Shown in pieces: positions 7,564 through 16,092 of a stretch of DNA of 32,315 nt; positions within the stretch are counted from its first letter, which is position 1, and each line of letters opens with the position of its first letter. This DNA comes from Halobacteriales archaeon QS_5_70_15 (GTDB lineage Archaea; Halobacteriota; Halobacteria; Halobacteriales; Haloarculaceae): contig PXRQ01000093.1 of assembly GCA_003022005.1 (NCBI GenBank), forward strand, positions 1 to 32,315, read 5' to 3'. Under the pieces are notes generated by a model. That model had not been told where the DNA came from. It was given only the letters and a program-made list of their open reading frames with translations, and did no database searches. Position numbers and translations under genes: made by a program.

Positions 7564-7848
7564 ATGGACCTTCGCGTCATCGAGAACCGGGAGACCGAAC
7601 TCTCGATAGAGATCGCCGGCGAGGACCACACGTTCATGAACGTGCTGAAAAGCGCGCTGCTGGAGACCGAGGGGGTCGCCGCCGCTACCTACGACATGAA
7701 CCCCGAACAGTCCGGCGGACAGACCGACCCCATCCTCACGATCAAGACCGAGGAGGACGTCGCCCCGCTCGACGCGCTCGAGGCCGCCGCCGCCAACGTC
7801 AAGGGCAAGGCGACGGCGTTCCGCGAGGCGTTCGAGGCCGCCGCGTAG
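7564..7848 (+). CDS. rpoL: DNA-directed RNA polymerase subunit L
   Basis: The protein has 94 residues and begins [20 protein letters not shown]. It contains the conserved [12 protein letters not shown] helix (about 22-33) and the [10 protein letters not shown] loop followed by ILTIKTEE, all typical of archaeal Rpo11/RpoL. This small subunit pairs with subunit D to form the platform on which the archaeal RNA polymerase assembles. Length matches the family. The frame is open much further upstream, but the ATG at 7564 begins the conserved sequence. A weak TATA (TTGATACG near 7536) sits about 27 nt ahead. Seven bases after its TAG the best-preserved left copy of the palindromic repeat begins. Confidence 0.92.
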   Translation: MDLRVIENRETELSIEIAGEDHTFMNVLKSALLETEGVAAATYDMNPEQSGGQTDPILTIKTEEDVAPLDALEAAAANVKGKATAFREAFEAAA

Positions 7849-7856
7849 CGACCGTC

Positions 7857-7941
7857 TCATACGATCGTGCGTAGTCTTTTACCGTCGATACCCGACTCCG
7901 TCCGGGGTATCGCCGGTACATCGTTACGCACGACCGTATCA
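7857..7941 (-). repeat. Well-preserved 85-bp palindromic repeat, copy A
   Basis: Read on the minus strand it starts TGATACGGTCGTGCGTAACG and ends in an imperfect inverted copy of its beginning (arms of about 36 bp, 28 of 36 positions pairing by complementarity, loop about 13 nt). It matches the copy at 18132-18216 at 79 of 85 positions by my hand alignment. It lies 8 nt downstream of the rpoL stop. No ORF and no flanking target duplication are evident. Confidence 0.8.
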
Positions 7942-8151
7942 CCCGTCGCCCGGTCGCGGGCTGGCAGGCGGGCGACACTCGGCGCTCGGCTTCGGGGCTG
8001 ACGGGTCGGGCACTCCCCCTGTCCGGCCTCCGGGGATAGCGATCAGCGGTCCCCCGTCCCTTTCCTCGTTCTCACCTCCGTCCCCAGGTCCGTCCCCGTC
8101 GCAACTCTCTACTCCGCCCTCGGGCCGAGCGGTGCGCCGACACGGGCGGGC
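7942..8151. other. Non-coding region between rpoL repeat and SDR gene
   Basis: With the repeat this makes a 303-base gap between convergent rpoL and the SDR gene. Apart from the palindrome I see only GC-rich sequence with no supported ORF, RNA gene or terminator. Confidence 0.4.
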
Positions 8152-8907
8152 TCAGAAGCCCGAGAACTTGTCCCGGTTGTAGATGTTGAGTTCGCTGACC
8201 GTGTTCGGCCGCTCCTGGCGGGCCGCGTAGGCGATGGCGTCGGCCACGTCCTCGGGGACGAGCACCTCGTCGGGGTCGAGGCGCTCCTCGTTCGTCCGTT
8301 CGCGGTGCTCCTTGCCGAACTCGGTCGTCACGCCCGCGGGGTTGACCACCGAGACGGCGACGTCGTCCTCGCCGACCTGCCCCGAGAGGCTGAGCGCGAA
8401 CCCCTGCGTCCACCACTTCGTGGCCGCGTAGACCGGGCCGTGCGGTCGCGGGTGCTTGCCCGCGAAGCTCCCGACGAAGACGAAGGTTCCCGCCGACTCG
8501 CGGAGGTGCGGGACCGTCGCCCGGGCCGTGTAGAACATCCCGTCGGTGTTGACCGCCATCACGTCGTGGTACTGGTCGAGCGTCAGTTCGTCGACCGGGG
8601 TGTTCCGGGGCGTGCCGATGCCGGCGTTGCTGACCACGAGGTCGAGTCCGCCGAACGCCTCGACCGTGGCCTCGACGAGCGACTCGACCCCGTCGTAGTC
8701 GGTGACGTCCGTCGGGACGGCGTGGGCCTCGACACCGTGTTCGGCCGCGACCGACTCGGCGACCTCGCGGAGCCGCGACTCCCGGCGCGCCGCGACGACC
8801 ACGTCCGCGCCGTCGCGGGCCAGCGCGTGCGCCGTCGCCCGCCCGATGCCCGCGCTCGCGCCCGTGATCAGTGCCGACCGACCGTCGAGGGGATCCCTCG
8901 ATGCCAT
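8152..8907 (-). CDS. SDR-family NAD(P)-dependent oxidoreductase
   Basis: The 251-residue protein is a classical short-chain dehydrogenase/reductase. It has the Rossmann glycine motif TGASAGIG (15-22), NAG at 94-96, catalytic Ser147 in FVGSFAGK, and Tyr160 with Lys164 in YAATK. An Arg pair after the second strand (AARRES) suggests NADP(H) preference. The substrate is not evident from sequence. The gene stands alone between rpoL and hisF on the minus strand. Length and motifs look intact. Confidence 0.85.
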   Translation of the reverse strand: MASRDPLDGRSALITGASAGIGRATAHALARDGADVVVAARRESRLREVAESVAAEHGVEAHAVPTDVTDYDGVESLVEATVEAFGGLDLVVSNAGIGTPRNTPVDELTLDQYHDVMAVNTDGMFYTARATVPHLRESAGTFVFVGSFAGKHPRPHGPVYAATKWWTQGFALSLSGQVGEDDVAVSVVNPAGVTTEFGKEHRERTNEERLDPDEVLVPEDVADAIAYAARQERPNTVSELNIYNRDKFSGF

Positions 8908-8964
8908 ACCGACGGGGCTCCCCGAGAGTCAAAAAATCGTGGTGGTGGAGCGGTCCCGACAGTA

Positions 8965-9786
8965 TCAGCCCTCCAGCCGGACCGGGATCCCGCGTTCGTG
9001 GAGGTGCTCCTTGACCTCCCGGATGGAGTACTCGCCGAAGTGGAAGATGGATGCGGCGAGGGCGGCGTCGGCGCCGGCCTCGGCGAACACCTCGTAGGCG
9101 TCCCCGGGTCCGCCACAGCCCGACGAGGCGATGACCGGCGTCGAGACGGTGTCACAGACCGCCCTCGTGAGCGGGATGTCGTAGCCGGCCTTCGTCCCGT
9201 CGGCGTCGATGGAGTTGACGAACAGTTCGCCAGCGCCCCGTTCCTCGGCCTCGGCGGCCCACTCGACCACGTCGACGCCGGTCCCCTCCCGGCCGCCCTT
9301 CTTGGTGCACTCGAACCAGACCGACTCGCCGTCGACCTCGACGTAGTGCTCGCCCGCCTCGTCGTACCGCCGCCGGGCGTCGACGCTGATGACGATGCAC
9401 TGGCTCCCGAACGCCTCGGCCCCCTCGGTGATGAGTTCGGGCCGGTCGAGCGCCCCCGTCGTGATCGAGACCTTGTCCGCGCCCGCCCGGAGCGTCTCCT
9501 TGATGTCCTCGCGGGTGCGGATGCCCCCGCCCACTGTGAGCGGAATGAACACCTCGTCGGCGACCTCGTTGACGACGTGCAGCATCGTCTCGCGCCCCTC
9601 GGCCGAGGCGGTGATGTCCAGGAAGACGAACTCGTCGGCGCCGAGTTCGTTGTACTTCCGGGCCATCTCGACGGGGTCGCCCGTGTACTTCAGGTCCTCG
9701 AAGTGGACGCCCGTGTAGACCGCCGGGCTCCCCTCCTCGTCCAGATCGACGTCGATGCAGGGGATGATGCGCTTCGTTAAAACCAT
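8965..9786 (-). CDS. hisF: Imidazole glycerol phosphate synthase, cyclase subunit HisF
   Basis: This 273-residue TIM barrel starts [14 protein letters not shown], with the catalytic Asp at position 12, and has the second catalytic Asp at 136 (VISVDARR). It also shows the phosphate-binding loops TVGGGIR (about 84-90) and [12 protein letters not shown]. HisF uses ammonia from HisH to close the imidazole ring, giving imidazole glycerol phosphate and AICAR in histidine synthesis. The ATG at 9786 begins the conserved N-terminus; upstream codons read into the AT-rich insert. Its stop TGA is followed by TACTGTCGG, a weak match to the palindromic-repeat terminus. Confidence 0.92.
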   Translation of the reverse strand: MVLTKRIIPCIDVDLDEEGSPAVYTGVHFEDLKYTGDPVEMARKYNELGADEFVFLDITASAEGRETMLHVVNEVADEVFIPLTVGGGIRTREDIKETLRAGADKVSITTGALDRPELITEGAEAFGSQCIVISVDARRRYDEAGEHYVEVDGESVWFECTKKGGREGTGVDVVEWAAEAEERGAGELFVNSIDADGTKAGYDIPLTRAVCDTVSTPVIASSGCGGPGDAYEVFAEAGADAALAASIFHFGEYSIREVKEHLHERGIPVRLEG

Positions 9787-9821
9787 GTCATAAGAATGCG
9801 TATGTCGTCGTTGGTAAAGAG

Positions 9822-9849
9822 GCACCCGGTTGGGTGCGGGTTTATAATT
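9822..9849 (+). promoter_or_regulatory. Hairpin plus TATA box of the zinc finger gene
   Basis: GCACCC-GGTT-GGGTGC (9822-9837) is a perfect 6-bp hairpin. It is followed at once by TTTATAATT (9841-9849), a strong TATA box reading rightward. Transcription would then begin near 9870, ahead of the AGGAGG at 9876. The hairpin is placed where an operator for autoregulation or for hisF would sit; that role is inference. Confidence 0.45.
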
Positions 9850-9898
9850 GCTGATGAGTAAATATAATTGTCTACAGGAGGCTTTGGGTAAGAGTAAA

Positions 9899-10618
9899 AT
9901 GAAGAAGCCAGCACGCCACAGGTTACCAATCGATTGTCCAATATGTGGACAAGAAATTGGCAAATATGACACAGAATCAGAGAAACATATAAAAAATCAT
10001 GTGTGGGAAGAAGATATAAAATATAATTTACCTATAGGATGCCCTGGGTGTGATATGAAGTTCAAAAGGGCAGGGGGTCACTTGGTAGGCCATTTCAGAC
10101 GCCATGATGCCGTACAAACCGGAAAGTTCTTAAATGAATTATTAAAAAAGAGATCAAGAATAGATAGTATAACTGAAAAGGATATTGTTGGCAGATTTAT
10201 CAACAATATCAAAGACTTTACCGATAATATTGCACACGTATTGACAGAGGTCCCTGTCTCCAATGAACCCAATAAATCACCGAGAGACTGCAAAGCGATA
10301 GATGCAATCGTGGTACACGGTGAAGTGAGTTACCCGAGCACAGGCCATCTTATTAATTGTAGCTCAAAATCTCAATGCAAACTATATTTAGACACAATTA
10401 TTGAGCAACGGGATAATACGAGAGTCAGCATATACGAAATTAAGAAAGAAATCAATTTTAGATCTATCGGCCAATGTATATGCTATCCATACAATATGAA
10501 ATTATATTATGGAGACAACGGTAGAATAAATATAGAGGAAAGAGCGGTTGCGTTCTCTAAAAATAACAAATTTCATTCAGAACCGGCGGAAGAGTATATT
10601 GATTTATATCAAATATGA
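9899..10618 (+). CDS. AT-rich gene for a protein with two tandem C2H2 zinc fingers, unknown function
   Basis: The protein has 239 residues from the ATG at 9899. Two fingers share one pattern, C-x2-C-x13-H-x3-H: C13/C16/H30/H34 and C48/C51/H65/H69, each preceded by LPI(D/G). The rest (about 75-239) is mixed alpha/beta with extra cysteines and matches nothing I recognise. I prefer ATG 9899 because AGGAGG lies 17 nt ahead (9876-9881) and a TATA box covers 9841-9849. In-frame ATG 9854 and TTG 9848 would lie before the likely transcript start. Codon use is AT-rich and the protein is Lys/Ile/Asn-rich, unlike every neighbour, so recent acquisition is likely. Confidence 0.7.
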   Translation: MKKPARHRLPIDCPICGQEIGKYDTESEKHIKNHVWEEDIKYNLPIGCPGCDMKFKRAGGHLVGHFRRHDAVQTGKFLNELLKKRSRIDSITEKDIVGRFINNIKDFTDNIAHVLTEVPVSNEPNKSPRDCKAIDAIVVHGEVSYPSTGHLINCSSKSQCKLYLDTIIEQRDNTRVSIYEIKKEINFRSIGQCICYPYNMKLYYGDNGRINIEERAVAFSKNNKFHSEPAEEYIDLYQI

Positions 10619-10749
10619 TGCGCTTGGTGAGGGTCATCCTGATACCCGCTCCTCCGCGGCCGGGAGACAAAAGCCGTCCGGAGCGCGCGGGAACGGCCGC
10701 CCCGACCGGTTCCGACAGGTCGAAGTCCCCGCCCGGAGAGCCTACGGGT

Positions 10750-10917
10750 ATGACCGACCACGCCGACGACGGGGGCCACGGGGACCACCACGACCACGAG
10801 TCCGGGCGGTCGACCGCGCCACAGAGCCCCTACACGAACCGCGAGGTGGGTATCGGCCTCGCCATCACGCTCGCCGGGATCGTGCTCGTGTTCGCCGTGC
10901 CCATCCTGCTGGCGTAG
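10750..10917 (+). CDS. DUF7550-type small membrane protein
   Basis: The protein is 55 residues long: a His/Asp-rich hydrophilic head (MTDHADDGGHGDHHDHES, residues 1-18), then one C-terminal membrane helix of about 22 residues ending VFAVPILLA. This matches haloarchaeal DUF7550 proteins as I recall them. The His/Asp cluster could bind metal, but that is only a compositional observation. The ATG at 10750 begins the conserved head; the frame is open further upstream without resemblance. Confidence 0.65.
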   Translation: MTDHADDGGHGDHHDHESGRSTAPQSPYTNREVGIGLAITLAGIVLVFAVPILLA

Positions 10918-11041
10918 GCGGCGAACGGCGGTCTTCGCGGGCCGTCCGCGGACCCGACGGGCCCATCGAGCGGCGAACGCCCGGGCCGTCGGTCGCCGCC
11001 GACCGGTCCCTTTCTTGACCGAGCCACCCGAACCCGCGGCC

Positions 11042-12010
11042 ATGCGCGTACTCACGGAGGAGGACGTCCTGTCGCTCGTCGACCTCGAGACGCTGCTGCC
11101 GGAACTCGAATCGGCGTTCGTCAGCGACTACCGCGGCGAGGTCGAGCGACCGGACCGACCGCACTTCCCGGTCGGCGCGGGACTGGACGGCCGCGAGGAG
11201 CCCACCGGGACCGGGCTCACCATGTCGGCGTACGTCCACGGCGCGCCGTACCTGGCGACGAAGCTCGCGACCGTCCACGAGGGGAACCCCGACCGGGGGC
11301 TCCCGACAGTCCGGTCGCAACTGGCGCTCTCCGACGCGGAGACCGGCGAACCGCTCGCGTTCATGAACGCGGCGGGGGTGACCAACGCCCGGACCGGGGG
11401 GATCGGCGGGCTCGCGGCGAAGCACCTCGCCAGCGGCGGGGTCGTGGGGGTGCTCGGCGCGGGGGTCCAGGCGCGCTGGCAGACCCGGGCCGTCGAGGCC
11501 GCGCGGGGGACCGACGAGGTCCGGGTCTACTCCCCGAGCGACTCCCGGGAAGCGTGCGCGGCCGACCTGCGCGGGGAGGACATCGACGCCCGTTCGGTCG
11601 ACTCGCCCCGGGAGGCGGTCGCCGGCGCCGACGTCGTCGTCACGGCGACCACGAGCACCGAACCCGTCTTCCCGGCCGACGCGCTCGACGCGGGGGCGCT
11701 CGTCGTCGCGGTGGGCTCGTTCTCGGCCGAGCTCCGCGAGCTCTCGGCCGCGGTGTTCGAGCGCGCGGACCGGGTGTTCGCGGACGTGCCCGAGGAGGTG
11801 GCGGGCATCGGCGACCTCCGCGACACCGGGCTCGAGGCCGCGGACCTCACACCCCTGGGAGCGGTGTTCGCCGGCGACGACGGGCGGGGATCCCCCGAGG
11901 AGATCCCGGTCGTCGAGAGCGTCGGGACCGCGGTGCTCGACGCCGCGGCCGGCGAGTACGTCTACGACGCCGCGGTGGAGGCCGACGTCGGGGTGGACGT
12001 CCCGCTGTAG
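11042..12010 (+). CDS. Ornithine cyclodeaminase / mu-crystallin family protein
   Basis: The 322-residue protein has the OCD/mu-crystallin fold. An N-terminal substrate part includes ATKLATVHEGNPDRGLP (72-88), with the conserved Lys74 and a following Asn-Pro turn. A Rossmann domain carries GVLGAGVQARWQ (137-148) and VVVTATTSTEPVF. Family members act as ornithine cyclodeaminase, alanine dehydrogenase or imine reductase, all NAD(P)-dependent; sequence alone does not separate them. In haloarchaea an archaeal-type alanine dehydrogenase is a real alternative. The ATG at 11042 was chosen over an in-frame TTG at 11015. It converges on purL, with only 6 nt between the stops. Confidence 0.8.
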   Translation: MRVLTEEDVLSLVDLETLLPELESAFVSDYRGEVERPDRPHFPVGAGLDGREEPTGTGLTMSAYVHGAPYLATKLATVHEGNPDRGLPTVRSQLALSDAETGEPLAFMNAAGVTNARTGGIGGLAAKHLASGGVVGVLGAGVQARWQTRAVEAARGTDEVRVYSPSDSREACAADLRGEDIDARSVDSPREAVAGADVVVTATTSTEPVFPADALDAGALVVAVGSFSAELRELSAAVFERADRVFADVPEEVAGIGDLRDTGLEAADLTPLGAVFAGDDGRGSPEEIPVVESVGTAVLDAAAGEYVYDAAVEADVGVDVPL

Positions 12011-12016
12011 TCGGCG

Positions 12017-14086
12017 CTACTCCAGTTCCCGCTCGATGACCGACCGGAGTTCGCGTATCTCCCCGTGGTCGTACTCGAGCGACGCCCCGCCCACCTCGAC
12101 GGAGAGCGACCCCGAGCCGTCGGCCTCGCCGAGCCGCTCGACCGGTGCGATACCCTCGAACGCCTCTCGGATCGCGTCGGGATCGGTTGTCTCCACCACC
12201 GCCCGGCCCGCCCGCTCGGCGTCGGCCAGCGCGACGGCGAGGCCCCCGTGGCTGGCGTCGTGGACCGCGAGCGTCGAGTCAGCGTTCGCCACCGCGGCGA
12301 GCGTCTCGACCCGGGCGGGCGCCGCATCGCCAACGGGCGGGAACGTGTCGCTTCCGCCGGCGCGGGCGAGCAGTTCCGACCCGCCGAGCGGGCCCTCGCT
12401 GTCGCCGACGAGCAGGAGCGTCCCCTCCCCGGCGAACGCGGCCGGCGGGGCGTCGTACCCCGCCTTCGTCCCGACCATCGCGAGCGTCGGCGTCGGCGGG
12501 ACCGGCCCGGCAGCCGAGTCGTTGTACAGCGAGACGTTCCCGCCGACGACCGGCACCGAAAGCGTTCTACACATGTCGGCCAGCCCCTCGACGGCGGCCG
12601 TGAACCCGCCGTAGACCTCGGGCTTCTCCGGGTTGCCGCCGTTGAGGCAGTCGACCGCGGCGAGCGGGCTGGCGCCCTTCGCCGCGAGGTTGGTCGCGTT
12701 CTCCATCGCCACCGCGCGGGCGCCCTCGTACGGGTCGACGCTCGTCCAGTTCGGCTCCGCGCCCGCCGAGAGCGCCAGCCCCGTTCCGCACTCGCGGATC
12801 GCCACGACCGCGGCGTCGTCCCCGGGGCGGAGCGCCGTCCGAACCCCGACCTCGTGGTCGTACTGGCGGTAGATCCACCGCTTGCTGGCGGTGTTCGGGC
12901 TGCCGACGACGGCCTCGAACGCCTCCGCGAGGTCGACGTCCGGGAGGTTTCGCTCGGGTTCCGGCGGCGAGACCGCGTCGAGGTCGTTCATCGGCGCGCC
13001 CTCGGCGAGGTACTCCGCGGGGACGTCGACGACGGTCTCCCCCTCGAAACTGCACGTGTAGTCCCCCTCGGTCACCTCGCCGATGACCGAGCAGCCGAGG
13101 TCGAACCGCTCGGCCACCTCGCGCACCCGCTCGACGTTCTCCGCACGGACCTCGTAGCACATCCGTTCCTGTGACTCGGCGAGCAGGATCTCCAGGGCGT
13201 TCATGTTCGGCTCGCGCTGGTGGACCCGGTCGAGTTCGAGGTACGCGCCGAGCCCGCCCTTGGCGACCAGTTCGCTGGAGGCGCCGCCGAGGCCCGCGGC
13301 CCCGAGGTCGCGGGCGCTCTCGACCAGCCCCTCCTCGACCAGCACCTCGTTGGCCTCGATGAGCAGCTTCTCCGTGTAGGGGTCCCCGACCTGCACCGCG
13401 GGCCGATCCTCCGTCTCGGCGTCCTCGGCGAGGTCCTCGCTGGCGAAGGAGGCGCCGCCGAGGCCGTCCCGGCCGGTCGCGTTCCCGACGAGCACGAGCG
13501 AGTTGCCGGGCTCCCGGGCCTCGGCGGTGACGAGCCGGTCGGGGTCGAGCAGGCCCACGCAGGCGACGTTCACCAGCGGGTTCCCCTCGTAGTCGGGGTG
13601 GAAGGCGACGCTTCCCCCCACGGTGGGGACGCCGATGCAGTTGCCGTAGTGGGAGATGCCCTCGACGACGCCCTCGAAGAGGTACTTCGAGTGCTCGCGG
13701 TCGAACTCGCCGAAGTAGAGCGAGTCCGCCAGCGCGACGGGGTACGCGCCCATCGACATCGTGTCCCGGACGATGCCGCCGACCCCGGTCGCGGCGCCGT
13801 CGAACGGATCGACGTAGGAGGGGTGATTGTGGCTCTCGATGCCCAGGGTGACGTAGGTCTCCTCACCCGCCCCGCCGTGCGTGGGGAGCGCGACGACGGC
13901 GGCGTCGTCGCCCGGGCCGACGACGACCTGCGACCCCTCCCCGTCGAAGTTCCCGAGGAGCGGCCGCGAGGAGCGGTAGGCGCAGTGTTCGCTCCAGAGG
14001 TTCTCGAACAGGGCCGCCTCAGCCGGCGTGAGCTCCCGGCCGAGCTCGTCGACGATCAGGTCCCGGTCGGACGGGTCAAGGGTCAT
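12017..14086 (-). CDS. purL: Phosphoribosylformylglycinamidine synthase subunit PurL
   Basis: The 689-residue protein is a small-type PurL: two AIR-synthase-like halves with [14 protein letters not shown] (31-44, catalytic His34), GPGDDAAVV followed by [21 protein letters not shown] (in part), [19 protein letters not shown], and in the second half [17 protein letters not shown] and [10 protein letters not shown]. It converts FGAR, ATP and ammonia (delivered by PurQ with PurS) to FGAM in purine synthesis. The ATG at 14086 starts the conserved [10 protein letters not shown]. No purQ or purS is adjacent, which is common in archaea. Confidence 0.93.
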   Translation of the reverse strand: MTLDPSDRDLIVDELGRELTPAEAALFENLWSEHCAYRSSRPLLGNFDGEGSQVVVGPGDDAAVVALPTHGGAGEETYVTLGIESHNHPSYVDPFDGAATGVGGIVRDTMSMGAYPVALADSLYFGEFDREHSKYLFEGVVEGISHYGNCIGVPTVGGSVAFHPDYEGNPLVNVACVGLLDPDRLVTAEAREPGNSLVLVGNATGRDGLGGASFASEDLAEDAETEDRPAVQVGDPYTEKLLIEANEVLVEEGLVESARDLGAAGLGGASSELVAKGGLGAYLELDRVHQREPNMNALEILLAESQERMCYEVRAENVERVREVAERFDLGCSVIGEVTEGDYTCSFEGETVVDVPAEYLAEGAPMNDLDAVSPPEPERNLPDVDLAEAFEAVVGSPNTASKRWIYRQYDHEVGVRTALRPGDDAAVVAIRECGTGLALSAGAEPNWTSVDPYEGARAVAMENATNLAAKGASPLAAVDCLNGGNPEKPEVYGGFTAAVEGLADMCRTLSVPVVGGNVSLYNDSAAGPVPPTPTLAMVGTKAGYDAPPAAFAGEGTLLLVGDSEGPLGGSELLARAGGSDTFPPVGDAAPARVETLAAVANADSTLAVHDASHGGLAVALADAERAGRAVVETTDPDAIREAFEGIAPVERLGEADGSGSLSVEVGGASLEYDHGEIRELRSVIERELE

Positions 14087-14239
14087 TGCCCGGGAGTCCG
14101 CGAGTGCGACCCAAAGCGCTTTCCATCACCGGTCGAGTCAGACGCGGAGTCGGCGTTCGACCGGAACCGCCCGGGGCGACGGAGACCGTCGTCGGACGGT
14201 ACCGGACGGCTTTTCTACCGGCCGCGTGAACCTCGGGAC

Positions 14240-14920
14240 GTGCTCTCGGTCGAGCTCCACTGCCACTCGTCGCTCTCCTACGACGGCCGCGACCCGGTCG
14301 ACCTGCTCCTCGAGCAGGCCGCGGCAGTGGGGCTCGACGCCGTCGCGGTCACCGACCACGACGAGATAGACGCCTCGCTCTCCGCCGTGGACCTCGCGCC
14401 GGACTACGGCCTCGTGGGGATCCCGGGCATCGAGGTGACCAGCGCCGCGGGGCACGTCCTCGGTCTCGGCGTCACCGAGGCGATCCAGCCGGGGCTCCCG
14501 TTCGCCGAGACGGTCGAACGGATCCGGGGTCTCGGCGGCATCGCGGTCGTCCCCCACCCGTTCCAGCGGTCGCGTCACGGCGTCGCCGCCCACGTCTCCC
14601 GGGCCCGGCTCGCGGACGTCGACGCCATCGAGGTGTACAACTCCCGGCTCCTGACCGGGCTCGCCAACCGCTGGGCCGAGCAGTTCGCCGAACGGAACGG
14701 CCTCCCGATGACGGCCGGCAGCGACGCCCACATCTCCGAGATGGTCGGGCAGGCGGTCACGAAGGTCGACGCAGACGAGCGCAGCGCCGACGGGATCCTC
14801 CGGGCGGTGAAGGAGGGCCGGACCACGGTGCTCGGCAAGCGGACGCCGTGGCGTATCAGCCTCCGCCAGTTCGGCGGCGGCGTCCGCCGGCGCATCGTCA
14901 ACGGCATCCGGAGCATCTGA
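14240..14920 (+). CDS. PHP-domain metal-dependent phosphoesterase
   Basis: This 226-residue protein carries the PHP metal-binding set: H7 and H9 (ELHCHSS), D39/H40 (VTDHDEID), E65 (GIEVTSA), H72, H106 (VVPHPF) and D162/H164 (GSDAH). Stand-alone PHP proteins hydrolyse nucleotide or sugar phosphates; the substrate is not evident here. The start is a GTG at 14240, right before the first conserved strand. Its TGA overlaps the next ATG by one base (TGATG at 14918-14922), implying coupled translation. It is divergent from purL. Confidence 0.82.
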   Translation: MLSVELHCHSSLSYDGRDPVDLLLEQAAAVGLDAVAVTDHDEIDASLSAVDLAPDYGLVGIPGIEVTSAAGHVLGLGVTEAIQPGLPFAETVERIRGLGGIAVVPHPFQRSRHGVAAHVSRARLADVDAIEVYNSRLLTGLANRWAEQFAERNGLPMTAGSDAHISEMVGQAVTKVDADERSADGILRAVKEGRTTVLGKRTPWRISLRQFGGGVRRRIVNGIRSI

Positions 14921-15939
14921 TGTCGGGCGGGCGTCGTGGGGACGCGGAACCCCTCCCGCGGGTCCACGGCGGTCCCGCCGTCGGGGTGGCCCGGGCGGCC
15001 GCACGGCGGGACCCGCTCCCCGGACGATCGAACCGGCCGCGCCGGGGGTTCGCCGCCGCCCTCCGCGGTCCCGAGGGTCCCGTCCTCGTCCGGGACGTCC
15101 TCGGTCGGTACCCGCTGTTCGTCGAGCGCGGCGGCCCGGAGTGGGCGTTCGACCCGACCGAGCTCGCGGAGCCCGTACCGGTCCCGGCGGGTCACGCCCG
15201 GGGGGCGGTCGACGGCGAGCCGGTCGGGGAACGGGTCTGGTCGCTCCCCGACCCGGACCCGGAGCGCGCGACCCGGACGGCGGTCGACGCCGTGACCGAC
15301 GCCGTCCGGGCGGCGCTGGGGACGGCCGCGGACGAGCCGGGCGGGACGGCCGTCGCCTTCTCGGGCGGGGTGGACTCGGCGCTGGTCGCCGCCGGGCTCG
15401 GGGGTCCCTGCTACGTCGCCGGCTTCCCAGACAGCCACGACGTGGAGACGGCCCTCTACCTGGTCGCCGAGCGCGCCGCCGCGGACGGGTTCGACCGGCT
15501 CGCCGTCGGCCAGGGCGCCGACGAGCTGTTCGGCGGCTACCAGAAGGTCGCCAACGCGCCCGGGAACGGTCGCGTCGAGGCCGACACGGCCCGCGGCGCA
15601 CGCCTCGAGACGGTCCGGTCGCTCCCCGGGGGGCTGGAGCGGGACGTCCTCGCGCTCCGGGCGGCGGGCGTCGAACCCGTCGCGCCGCTGCTCGACGACC
15701 GGGTGGTCCGGGCCGCGCTCTCCCTGCCCGGCGAGCTACTGGTCGACGGCGACGAACGGAAGGTGGCCCTCAGACGGGCCGCGACCGGATGGGTTCCCGC
15801 CTCGACCGCGGCGCGGGACAAGAAGGCGGTCCAGTACGGCAGCCTCGTCTCCCGGGAGCTCGATCGGCTCGCGCGGCGGGCGGGGTTCAAGCGCCGGATG
15901 GACCGGCACGTCGACCGCTACGTCGAGTCGCTACTGTGA
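14920..15939 (+). CDS. Asparagine-synthase-related ATP-pyrophosphatase, apparently with an internal deletion
   Basis: The predicted protein of 339 residues resembles haloarchaeal stand-alone asparagine synthase C-domain proteins. It has PP-loop SGGVDS (148-153), YVAGFPDSHDVE (165-176), GQGADELFGGY (197-207) and the late ERKVALRRA and RDKKAVQYGSLV segments. It lacks a Cys2 amidotransferase domain. In relatives as I remember them, about 45-50 residues separate the SHDVE strand from the (A)LPLYLVAERA helix; here SHDVE runs straight into TALYLVAERA near 15445. The frame is preserved, so a shortened product may be made, but part of the nucleotide-binding core would be missing. It overlaps the PHP gene by one base. 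Its TGA reads TGATACGAGCGG, a weak match to the palindromic-repeat end. Confidence 0.72.
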   Translation: MSGGRRGDAEPLPRVHGGPAVGVARAAARRDPLPGRSNRPRRGFAAALRGPEGPVLVRDVLGRYPLFVERGGPEWAFDPTELAEPVPVPAGHARGAVDGEPVGERVWSLPDPDPERATRTAVDAVTDAVRAALGTAADEPGGTAVAFSGGVDSALVAAGLGGPCYVAGFPDSHDVETALYLVAERAAADGFDRLAVGQGADELFGGYQKVANAPGNGRVEADTARGARLETVRSLPGGLERDVLALRAAGVEPVAPLLDDRVVRAALSLPGELLVDGDERKVALRRAATGWVPASTAARDKKAVQYGSLVSRELDRLARRAGFKRRMDRHVDRYVESLL

Positions 15940-16092
15940 TACGAGCGGCCGTTACTACCCGAAAATCATCGCCACCGAGGCCCGGCAGGTCCGATCGGAG
16001 CTCCCCGTTCGACGGGCCCCGGACCGATACCGGGTCGCTCGGGTTACGATTGGGTGGCACGATACTAGTACTGCCCTCGTTCGGTCCAGCCC

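Noticed and set aside
9833..10634. Possible target-site duplication GGTGCGGGT (9833) / GGTGAGGGT (10626) around the AT-rich insert
   Set aside because: Imperfect, short and GC-rich, with uncertain island boundaries; likely by chance.
14848..14870. CGTATCAG inside the PHP gene, and a similar CCGTATCAG at about 21381 inside moxR
   Set aside because: Both are within conserved coding sequence, without the rest of the repeat; chance matches to the palindromic-repeat end.
15937..16060. Full palindromic-repeat copy after the asparagine-synthase-like gene
   Set aside because: Only the first seven bases (TGATACG) agree well; the inner sequence and second arm do not align convincingly.
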